Assembly: GCF_017406825.1 (NCBI RefSeq)
Contig: NZ_JAFQXT010000041.1
Location: forward strand, 1-32,152
DNA: 32,152 nt
Origin: Methanobrevibacter sp.
Lineage (GTDB): Archaea; Methanobacteriota; Methanobacteria; Methanobacteriales; Methanobacteriaceae
Direction of reading: 5' to 3'
The translations under genes were made by a program, and so were the position numbers. This document shows positions 7,516-13,352 of the stretch, piece after piece. The notes beneath the pieces were generated by a model, which searched no databases, was not told where the DNA came from, and saw only the letters and a program-made list of their open reading frames with translations. The first letter of the stretch is position 1; each line of letters starts with the position of its first letter.

Positions 7516-7538
7516 CCACGACTTAAAAGAAGTCGTGG
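7516..7538 (-). repeat. Second IS605-type hairpin (left end or solo right end)
   Basis: Arms CCACGACTT and AAGTCGTGG form a perfect 9-bp stem around the loop AAAAG, followed on the plus strand by TATTCTTGCATTTTT. The matching right-end hairpin is followed by ATTCCTGAATTTT. It could be the left end of the tnpB element, since left and right hairpins share structure in this family, or a leftover right end from another copy. Confidence 0.7.
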
Positions 7539-7566
7539 TATTCTTGCATTTTTAAGATAAACACAA

Positions 7567-7576
7567 AGTATATATA
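7567..7576 (+). promoter_or_regulatory. TATA box for the gene at 7599
   Basis: AGTATATATA is centred about 27 bases before the ATG. With no Shine-Dalgarno visible, the transcript is probably leaderless. The element lies directly beside the inferred edge of the tnpB element. Confidence 0.55.
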
Positions 7577-7598
7577 CGATTGAAGCGCCTTTAATCAT

Positions 7599-8237
7599 AT
7601 GACAACAATCAGAGATTTTGACGAGAAATGTCCTGTCTGCGAAAAAACATCACCGCAGCAAGTAATGATGAGCACAAGCACCTGGGGATATCCGGACCTT
7701 GACCTTAGGCCGGCCGAAATGAAGAGGTCCAGCATGTTCGCCTGGCTCAATGAATGTCCCCACTGCGGATACATATCAGGCAACTTCGAAAATGAGCCCT
7801 GCATCACCAAAGACTTCTTGAAAAGCGAAAAGTATCTGACATGCGACGGCATCGAATTTTCAAGCAAACTTTCAGCAAAGTTCTTCAAGGCATATCTTAT
7901 TGCCAATGAAGAAAAAGACACACAAAAGTGCTTTTTCAATCTCCTTCACTGCGCATGGACATGCGATGACGCCGGCGATTCAAATGCGGTGAAAATAAGA
8001 AAGATGGCACTGGACCATTTCGATTACCTTGAATACGGCGACGGCGAAAAAAAGGATTATCTTGCGATGAAAGCTGACATTCTCAGAAGAAGCGGCCAGT
8101 TCGACAGGCTGACCAGCGAGTTTTCAGATGTCGTCATAGGCGAGGAACCATACGACACAATCATAGGCTTCCAGATACAAAAGGCAATAGAAAGGGACAC
8201 AGGATGCTATACCGTTGGGGATGCAATCGGAAAATGA
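7599..8237 (+). CDS. Zinc-ribbon protein of unknown function (DUF2225-like)
   Basis: The protein has 212 residues. The N-terminal ~60 residues hold a split zinc ribbon, CPVC (11-14) and CPHCG (53-57), separated by STSTWGYPDLDLRPAEMKRS. The rest is helical, with LLHCAWTCDDAGD (about 115-127) and YLAMKADILRRSGQFDRL (about 149-166), which resembles a TPR-like helical pair. A split ribbon followed by helical repeats is reminiscent of DUF2225 proteins, but the match is from memory and not certain. No membrane segment is visible. A TATA box about 27 bases before the ATG implies a leaderless message, and a clean hairpin-T-tract terminator overlaps the stop, so this is a single-gene unit. Function unknown. 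Confidence 0.75.
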   Translation: MTTIRDFDEKCPVCEKTSPQQVMMSTSTWGYPDLDLRPAEMKRSSMFAWLNECPHCGYISGNFENEPCITKDFLKSEKYLTCDGIEFSSKLSAKFFKAYLIANEEKDTQKCFFNLLHCAWTCDDAGDSNAVKIRKMALDHFDYLEYGDGEKKDYLAMKADILRRSGQFDRLTSEFSDVVIGEEPYDTIIGFQIQKAIERDTGCYTVGDAIGK

Positions 8238-8258
8238 TTGCATCAAATCTTTTTTTTA
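8220..8258 (+). terminator. Intrinsic-type terminator overlapping the stop codon
   Basis: Arms GATGCAATC (8220-8228) and GATTGCATC (8236-8244) form a perfect 9-bp stem. The stem is followed by AAATC and a run of eight T (8250-8257). The stop codon at 8235-8237 lies at the loop/stem junction. Confidence 0.7.
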
Positions 8259-8487
8259 TTATCTAATCTTGAATGCATAGACCCTCTGGTTATATTCATT
8301 GATATCCTTTAAAACGAGGGCTTTTTGGCAGCGGAAAAGCCTTGTCCTGAATGATTTCAATAACTTTTGTGAACTCCCTAATCGACTTATCGAAGGATTT
8401 CATCGAAAGAAGAGCTTCGCCCTTTGACCAATAGATACGAATGAACCGCACTTTGGACATATTGGCAGGATATCTCACTCAATCAAT
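8259..8487 (-). pseudogene. Frameshifted remnant of a zinc-ribbon/TPR protein
   Basis: Three consecutive reading frames on the minus strand each carry a recognisable piece. Upstream is ILPICPKCGSFVSIG, half a zinc ribbon. A different frame then gives YWSKGEALLSMKSFDKSIREF and VIEII, a TPR helix pair. The third frame gives KALVLKDINEYNQRVYAF, which looks like the start of the next TPR unit, ending at a TAA at 8259-8261. At least two frameshifts are needed to join them, and no start codon with a ribosome site is visible. Zinc-ribbon plus TPR proteins are common in Methanobrevibacter as I recall them, so this is read as a decayed copy. Sequencing error is less likely because two separate shifts are required. 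Confidence 0.6.
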
Positions 8488-8524
8488 TATTTATTTTCTA
8501 AAAAATGTAATTTTGAAGGCCAAA

Positions 8525-9106
8525 TCACATTTCCAATTCTCCGCGTTTCCACTTCTCCTGTCTTTCAACAAGGTCAGAATATTGTCTTCCAACTTCCATT
8601 GGATGCTGTCCATCAGGATCAACAACTACTCCATTGCTATCATAATACACATTCAACTCACTATCATAATATACGGAATTGGCATTGCTGGATGAATAGG
8701 CTGACGCTTCAACAACCTCCTCTTTAATGGTCAAATCCTGTGTTGTATTATTTCCAGTGTAGTTTTCATTTCCCTCATAGGAAGCAATGACAGTATACTT
8801 TCCCTCTTCCAGATCCAAATCAAGACGGCCTTTTCCTTTCGAATTGGTTTTAATCACATCATCAAGGACGACCTTGCCTTTAGAATTGGTAATTGTAACA
8901 TTGACTATTTCATTTGATATTGGAGTCTTATTCAAATCACTCAATATGATTGATAATTCTCCTCCTTCGTACTGTTCCATATCACTTGTTATCTTAATTT
9001 TTGTTGGTTCCTTTGCATGCATCGGATCCAATAATACGAATCCAATTGCAGCAATCAAGATTACTATTATCACAAGCAATATTATAATTATATGTTTATT
9101 TTCCAT
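8525..9106 (-). CDS. Membrane-anchored Ig-like surface protein (copy 2)
   Basis: The protein has 193 residues. An N-terminal hydrophobic anchor (about 5-27) is followed by one Ig-like or Big-type beta domain (about 35-128) with ITSDMEQYEGGELSIIL, VVLDDVIKTNSKGKGRLDLD and YTVIASYEGNENYTGN, the pattern of bacterial-type Ig domains in archaeal adhesin-like proteins. The tail (130-193) has YYDSELNVYYDSNG and ends in a charged segment. Several N-x-S/T sequons fit an extracellular location. GAGG lies nine bases before the ATG. It lies 15 bases after the paralogous gene at 9122-9727, so the two are probably co-transcribed. Anchor and Ig domain closely match the paralogue, while the tails are unrelated. 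Probably a pseudo-periplasmic or cell-surface protein; binding partner unknown. Confidence 0.78.
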   Translation of the reverse strand: MENKHIIIILLVIIVILIAAIGFVLLDPMHAKEPTKIKITSDMEQYEGGELSIILSDLNKTPISNEIVNVTITNSKGKVVLDDVIKTNSKGKGRLDLDLEEGKYTVIASYEGNENYTGNNTTQDLTIKEEVVEASAYSSSNANSVYYDSELNVYYDSNGVVVDPDGQHPMEVGRQYSDLVERQEKWKRGELEM

Positions 9107-9121
9107 TATTATATCCTCAAT

Positions 9122-9727
9122 CTATCCAAAATACCCATTACTTGTCCTCTCTCCAGTTCTTAGGTCCACAGTACTTCGATATCCATCCTCATACTCCTGA
9201 ATAACATAATACTCATCAACTTGATACCTGTTGGTTTCAGGATAAGGGTCATTGCTAGGCGGCAAATTGTCTATGCTATACGGCAGGGATGAGGACTGAG
9301 AACTGGTTGCAGCAGGGGCTTGTGCAACTACCTCTTCTGCATTGATTGTCAATCGCTGTGATGAATTATCTCCATCGTAGTTTTCATTTCCTCTATAAGA
9401 AACAATAATTAAATAATATCCCTCTTCCAAATCCAAATCAAGACTGGCTGTTCCTTCTGAATCAGTTTTGATTGCATCATCAACTACAACATTGCCCTCT
9501 GAATCAGAAATTGAAACAATTACAACCTGATTGGATATTGGTTTTCTATTGGAGTCAACCAACATGACCGACAATTCCGCGCCTTCGTACTGTTCATGGT
9601 CACTTGTAATTTTAATTTCTGTGGATTCCTTTAAAAACGTTGAATCCAATAATACGAATCCGATTGCTGCTATGAGAATAACAATTATTGCAAGCAAACC
9701 TATAATTATTAAATGATTCCTTTCCAT
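9122..9727 (-). CDS. Membrane-anchored Ig-like surface protein (copy 1)
   Basis: The protein has 201 residues and is a paralogue of the gene directly downstream. An anchor (about 6-28) is followed by an Ig-like domain (about 35-130) with TEIKITSDHEQYEGAELSVML, PISNQVV and LDLDLEEGYYLIIVSYRGNENY. A Ser/Ala/Pro linker (135-148) then leads into a Tyr/Glu-rich tail ending TVDLRTGERTSNGYFG. GGGGAG lies about seven bases before the ATG. The conserved anchor and domain with a wholly different C-terminus point to a tandem duplication followed by tail replacement or fast divergence. Its neighbours upstream are the NADAR operon genes, 38 bases away. Function is inferred only as surface display. Confidence 0.78.
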   Translation of the reverse strand: MERNHLIIIGLLAIIVILIAAIGFVLLDSTFLKESTEIKITSDHEQYEGAELSVMLVDSNRKPISNQVVIVSISDSEGNVVVDDAIKTDSEGTASLDLDLEEGYYLIIVSYRGNENYDGDNSSQRLTINAEEVVAQAPAATSSQSSSLPYSIDNLPPSNDPYPETNRYQVDEYYVIQEYEDGYRSTVDLRTGERTSNGYFG

Positions 9728-9764
9728 AATACTCTCCCCTATGATAATTAATATTGTGTCAATA

Positions 9765-9929
9765 TTATATTATAACAATTTCGACAGGCCTAACCGTCCC
9801 TTCTCTCATCAACCAGGCGGGGCCTTGAGCCTGACTTGTCCCAATATTTTGTAAGCTTCTGCCGCAGCTGATGCACCTGTCGGCCGTGTCCTTGTTGGGA
9901 TAGCTGCAATAGAAACAATGTTTTGTCAT
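9765..9929 (-). CDS. 54-residue zinc-ribbon protein
   Basis: This short gene was read from the DNA and begins MTKHCFYCSYPNKDTADRC. Two pairs, CFYC (5-8) and CISC (19-22), give zinc-ribbon spacing. The tail of about 30 residues ends PVEIVII. The ATG overlaps the stop of the 110-residue gene upstream as ATGA, so it is read by translational coupling. GTGAGTGA precedes it. It is the last gene of the operon that starts with the NADAR protein. Intact motif and overlap argue for a real gene. Function unknown. Confidence 0.7.
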   Translation of the reverse strand: MTKHCFYCSYPNKDTADRCISCGRSLQNIGTSQAQGPAWLMREGTVRPVEIVII

Positions 9930-10258
9930 TCACTCACAATCTTTTCTATAATCAATTCATTTGCGATTTCATAGGCGAGTTCCTTCTGGCCGAGTATATC
10001 ATTATTGTCTATGAACCACTTCCTGAAAATCCTTTCCGGCAAATCCCCTGATGTGAATACAGTAATCAGAATTTCATCATAGCCCCATTTTTCGTAATGG
10101 CTTTCAACCTTTGTGATGTAGAAGCTGTCCAATCCCTCATGGTTCAATCGGCCTTTCAAATCTCCAAGAATCTCATCTATATCTATCGGGATTAGTTCAT
10201 CATCCTGCAATTTCACTAGGGGAATGTGCAGGACATATCTGTTTTCCAATATCATCAT
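9926..10258 (-). CDS. Hypothetical protein, NADAR operon middle gene
   Basis: The protein has 110 residues and is not recognised. It is acidic and soluble. Its pattern of alternating strands and helices (YVLHIPLVKL, EILGDLKGRLN, SFYITKVESHY, EILITVFTSGDL, ELAYEIANELIIEKI) suggests a small alpha/beta fold. It starts 20 bases after the NADAR gene and ends overlapping the zinc-ribbon gene. The ribosome site AGGTGAT abuts the first ATG, and the second ATG three bases on has better spacing, so the true start may be 10255. No catalytic motif is visible. The tight packing suggests a partner of the NADAR protein, but nothing in the sequence shows the job. Confidence 0.68.
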   Translation of the reverse strand: MMILENRYVLHIPLVKLQDDELIPIDIDEILGDLKGRLNHEGLDSFYITKVESHYEKWGYDEILITVFTSGDLPERIFRKWFIDNNDILGQKELAYEIANELIIEKIVSE

Positions 10259-10278
10259 ATCACCTGCAAATGAGCGAA

Positions 10279-11535
10279 TCAGAAGAATTCACCCTCATCA
10301 CTCATACCTATCGGGAAACTTACTCTTTCAAGCCATTCGGGAGTGTTGACTTCAGCAACCGGGTCCATCTTCAAGGTTTTCGCAAACTCCTCCCTCAATT
10401 CGGCCACCATTTTCCTTTCAAGGTCTGTTGTGTTTTCAAACGCCTCATCAAACCCATCCGGCAGGTGAAGCAGCACGATTTGGGTTTTGCCCTCATGGGC
10501 GTAGACGTCAAGGACCTTGAATCTTGAATCCCTATTTCCCACGTGCAGGCCCCAGTCGGTTCCCTGCTCAAACTGTGAAAAGTCTTTCAGGAACTGTGAG
10601 AGAATCAGATACCTGTGGGTGGTTTTCATTCCGCCGATCTTGTCTGTGGCATCGACAAATGCCCTTTCCGTGAGAATCTGTCCCGCTTCATATTTTTCGG
10701 CCAGGCCTTCCTTGAGGTCAATGTCCCTTACGTATCTTGATGAGCCGTGAAGAATTGTCCTTACTACCTGATATTCGGGAGACTGCGGGTCCTCTGCAGG
10801 ATTCTTGTCGTGCTGGACATATGGATAAGCGTTCTTGAGGTATTCTGTGTATTCCCAGTCGATTAAATCCTCGTTTTTATAGAGCCTTCGGATTTCATCC
10901 CTGAGCTCCATCAGGGCGAATCCGAAGAGGTTTTCCTCACCTCCCCATTCGTCGTCTGAGATGTAGACAAGGGACTTGTCTCCAGTTGCCAGGAGCTTTT
11001 CTTTAAGCTCTTCATCATTCATGATCTTGCAATAGCATGCGTTGAGGCATACTGTGTATTTGAATTCCTCCCATCTGTCGCGTTCCTCATCCGGAACCGG
11101 AAATATCCTGAGCGATTCAATTGGAACTTCATCGGCGGGATTTCTGACCATGGAGAAGTATCTTGAATAGAGAATCATGTGTTCAATTGATTTGAACCTC
11201 AATGAGTCGCTTTGAAACTCCTTTTCATCCTCCATGGTTATGAAGTCGTTTACGACAATGCTGTCCCCGGTTATTTTTGAGTATTTCGGCTTTCCGTAGT
11301 CCCTCCAGAGAAATCCCAGGAGAACCCCCCTTGGGGAGTTGAATTTCTTGTCTTCAAAAAGCCAGTTTTGAGGTTGGGGAAAGAGTTCAAAGAATTCCTG
11401 AGAACGTGGAGGTTCATTCATTCGGTAGTGCTCTCCATATCCCATTCTCCAGCCCATTGTGATGGCTGAAAGTTCTGGGTATACGAGCCATCTTGGCGCG
11501 GCATGTTTTCCTTTGTCACAGTATTTCTTTTCCAT
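10279..11535 (-). CDS. NADAR (YbiA-like) domain protein with N- and C-terminal extensions
   Basis: The protein has 418 residues. The middle (about 107-217) reads as a NADAR domain: RFKSIEHMILYSRYF with conserved E119, a helical WEEFKYTVCLNACYCK, LLATGDKSLVYIS (181-193), EWG (196-198) and LFGFALMELRDEI (203-215). NADAR domains bind ADP-ribose-like ligands. Some have been shown to hydrolyse N-glycosidic bonds, including removal of ADP-ribose from guanine in DNA; others act in riboflavin-related metabolism. An N-terminal block (about 1-100, with PRWLVYPELSAITMGWRMGYG) and a C-terminal domain (about 290-418, with TTHRYLILSQFLKDFSQF and KTQIVLLHLPDGF) are not recognised. It heads a three-gene operon. 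No DarT-like ADP-ribosyltransferase was seen in the window. Confidence 0.75.
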   Translation of the reverse strand: MEKKYCDKGKHAAPRWLVYPELSAITMGWRMGYGEHYRMNEPPRSQEFFELFPQPQNWLFEDKKFNSPRGVLLGFLWRDYGKPKYSKITGDSIVVNDFITMEDEKEFQSDSLRFKSIEHMILYSRYFSMVRNPADEVPIESLRIFPVPDEERDRWEEFKYTVCLNACYCKIMNDEELKEKLLATGDKSLVYISDDEWGGEENLFGFALMELRDEIRRLYKNEDLIDWEYTEYLKNAYPYVQHDKNPAEDPQSPEYQVVRTILHGSSRYVRDIDLKEGLAEKYEAGQILTERAFVDATDKIGGMKTTHRYLILSQFLKDFSQFEQGTDWGLHVGNRDSRFKVLDVYAHEGKTQIVLLHLPDGFDEAFENTTDLERKMVAELREEFAKTLKMDPVAEVNTPEWLERVSFPIGMSDEGEFF

Positions 11536-11853
11536 TGATAATTGCTCCTAGTTTGAATTTAAAGAGTGCATTAAAAAATCAATCCACACTGAAAAATTAA
11601 AAGTTTAATGTTGATGGCTTGAGGTGTTTAACGTGTCCTCCATATAATATATTGATAACAAGTTGTTATTAAACTTTGCGATAGTTGGAAATTCATGGCA
11701 CAACATCTACATGTCAAAAGTGAAGTTCTGTTGATTCGCCAGGTCCTGCCGAAATATGGGATATGCAGTCCATATAATTAAATCTGAAAATTAAAAGTGA
11801 TGAATAAGAATATGAATATTGAATTATATGATGGCAAAATTGGGACAAGAAAA
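11536..11853. other. Intergenic region upstream of NADAR operon
   Basis: No convincing gene was found; the only short frame (28 codons from about 11695, plus strand) lacks a ribosome site. A perfect inverted repeat ATAACAA-G-TTGTTAT (11655-11669) lies about 120 bases before the NADAR start and could be an operator. The downstream part is AT-rich, with a GTGATGA sequence that is not backed by a matching D box. Confidence 0.4.
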
Positions 11854-12222
11854 TCACTGTCTTCTTGAATCAAGCTTCATGTTCTTATAGGCCAAATCGG
11901 CATCGGTTTCCTGCCATTTCAAATCACCGGCCAGAACCTTCTTTTTTAATGTTTGAAGGCTTCTTGATTTCAGCTCGGAACCCCTGTAACACCAAAAGTC
12001 TCCATCTCTATAGACATTCAGAAATCCTGTGCGGTTGTTTTCATCGAACTCCAGGGATTTTTCGGCCAAATCCTTATCCAGAATGTGCCACTTGAGTCCA
12101 TAGAGATTTACAAGAAGCTCAAGTTCCTTCAAGGTATTTGCAGTAAGTTTCTTATCGCCGTAGTGATATAACCATGAATTGTCCTCCATCAGATAGACAT
12201 TCATGAATCCTGAGAATTTCAT
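11854..12222 (-). CDS. Protein of two tandem ~56-residue modules
   Basis: The protein has 122 residues made of two copies of one module. The first copy is SGFMNVYLMEDNSWLYHYG, followed by LTANTLKELELLV, LKWHILDKDLAEKSLEFD. The second is TGFLNVYRDGDFWCYRG, followed by LKSRSLQTLKKKV, LKWQETDADLAYKNMKLD. Each copy has the order G-F-x-N-V-Y, an aromatic W/Y strand, a helix with S/T-L-x-x-L, L-K-W, D-x-D-L-A. The domain family is not recognised. There is no signal or membrane segment. No Shine-Dalgarno is visible; a TATA-like TTTTAATAATTAAAA lies about 24 bases before the ATG, so the message may be leaderless. Function unknown; the module looks like a small binding domain. Confidence 0.72.
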   Translation of the reverse strand: MKFSGFMNVYLMEDNSWLYHYGDKKLTANTLKELELLVNLYGLKWHILDKDLAEKSLEFDENNRTGFLNVYRDGDFWCYRGSELKSRSLQTLKKKVLAGDLKWQETDADLAYKNMKLDSRRQ

Positions 12223-12258
12223 GATTAAAAATATGTTTTTTTTAATTATTAAAACCTA

Positions 12259-13131
12259 TTATTTTGCATCCAGTTCTTCTTTCAGTCTTTTGTTTTCGGC
12301 TTCAAGATCAGCGATTTTATCATTAGCAGCAGCCAAATCCTCATTAGCAGCAGCCAAATCCTCATGGGCATAGTCCAGGCTTTTCTTTAATTCCTCAAAT
12401 GAGGCTAATTTTACAATGCTTTCATTTGATGTGTTATTATCAATCATATCAGACAACCTCAAATATTCATTTTCATCTTCAAAAAATGCATCAATCATCA
12501 ATGTGATGACCGAATACAGTACAAATTCCATTTTATAATCCAAATCATCAACAATTTCAGTATAGATATTCACAACACTTCCAATTGTTTCACATGCATT
12601 TTCTCTTGGAGTGTAAAGTGCAATCACCCCTAAATTTAATGCATCCTCTGTGTTTAACTCGTTATTATTTTTTAATTTTCTTTTTAGATTATTTAATCTT
12701 TCGTATATGTTTTCTTCACCAAGATTAAGGAAATATATTTTTGTAATGTCAGATGGGGATCTAATGAGAAGATTTTTTGATTTTTCTTCTTTCAAATGTG
12801 ATGCGACAACCAATAATGTCGGCAAATGCTCATCAACAACCAATTGAATATCATAATTACCAATAGTATTCAATTTAAAATCATCCACTGGTTTGGATTG
12901 ATGTTCAAGACCTACTGCAACTTTTTCAAACAGCGTCTTGAAATCTGGATCTGCAATATATGCAGAATCCATCTCGCCTGTTGTTCCATCCTTTAGATGA
13001 ACCCTTCTATTGATTACTTTAACAAATTCACCAGGAACTCCAATAATTTTCGTATATTCCTCTGGAAACTCGTTAAACATAATACTATGGGCCAAATCGA
13101 AAGGTTTTGGAAATTTCTTTTTTCGGGACAT
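12259..13131 (-). CDS. Rpn-like PD-(D/E)XK nuclease-family protein with coiled-coil tail
   Basis: The protein has 290 residues. The N-terminal ~100 residues have MDSAYIADPDFKTLFEKVAVGLEHQSKPV (split here: D55, then E76-x-Q78), the spacing of the D...ExQ active site in Rpn/transposase-related PD-(D/E)XK nucleases. A helical middle (about 140-240) carries LNLGVIALYTPRENACETI. The last ~40 residues form a coiled coil including two exact EDLAAAN heptads. Rpn proteins are DNA nucleases often tied to mobile DNA or phage defence. This archaeal version is divergent, and the family call is from the motif only. A TATA-like TTTAAATAAAG and AGGA precede the ATG. The gene stands alone. Confidence 0.55.
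   Translation of the reverse strand: MSRKKKFPKPFDLAHSIMFNEFPEEYTKIIGVPGEFVKVINRRVHLKDGTTGEMDSAYIADPDFKTLFEKVAVGLEHQSKPVDDFKLNTIGNYDIQLVVDEHLPTLLVVASHLKEEKSKNLLIRSPSDITKIYFLNLGEENIYERLNNLKRKLKNNNELNTEDALNLGVIALYTPRENACETIGSVVNIYTEIVDDLDYKMEFVLYSVITLMIDAFFEDENEYLRLSDMIDNNTSNESIVKLASFEELKKSLDYAHEDLAAANEDLAAANDKIADLEAENKRLKEELDAK
12321..12362 (-). repeat. 21-base tandem repeat coding for coiled-coil heptads
   Basis: Two identical 21-base units (CATTAGCAGCAGCCAAATCC plus T, starting at 12321 and 12342) code for EDLAAAN twice. A third unit diverges on each side (AHEDLAAAN before, DKIADLE after). In-frame slippage would change the tail length by whole heptads. Confidence 0.8.
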
Positions 13132-13352
13132 GATATTTTCCTTAAATAATCTTTATTTAAACCTCAATAATCTTATTGAAATCCAATATAAGGTATGTTC
13201 TATTAAGTATATAAATATATCTCTTCATTTTGAATATATTTTTACAAACAAAAAACAATTAAGAGGTTAAATAAAAAAACAAGGTTAAATCAATATTTAC
13301 TTCACTTGATAATTTTTGAAAATATCACTTAAAAAGAAGAGAGGGAAATGAA

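Larger units (their letters stand above)
5943..7560 (-). mobile_element. tnpB-only IS200/IS605-type element
   Basis: The element holds an intact tnpB and no tnpA. Its right end (low coordinates) has the expected layout in the tnpB direction: a 9-bp hairpin followed by TGG and TTCAA (5947-5943), resembling the TCAA-type right cleavage site of IS605 elements. At the other side a hairpin of identical architecture lies at 7516-7538. If that is the left end, the boundary should lie a few tens of bases further right, roughly 7540-7565; TTTAT on the minus strand near 7556-7560 is one candidate target motif. The left boundary is uncertain by tens of bases. Without tnpA the element would depend on a transposase elsewhere. 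Confidence 0.65.
7146..7598. other. Long noncoding stretch upstream of tnpB
   Basis: No gene was found on either strand. It holds the tnpB promoter region (TATATATAAAAATATT on the minus strand at about 7178-7193), one copy of a 19-base motif (7304-7322) that recurs at 15971-15989, the hairpin at 7516-7538, and the promoter of the gene at 7599. It is longer than usual for an IS605 left end, and the space may once have held tnpA or another insertion. No trace of TnpA coding sequence was recognised. Confidence 0.5.

Noticed and set aside
11695..11781. Short 28-codon plus-strand frame
   Set aside because: No ribosome site, TATA box or recognisable sequence.
11800..11870. Possible C/D box guide RNA (GTGATGA, later TGATGG)
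   Set aside because: No CTGA D box in the right place, and the segment runs into the end of a coding gene.
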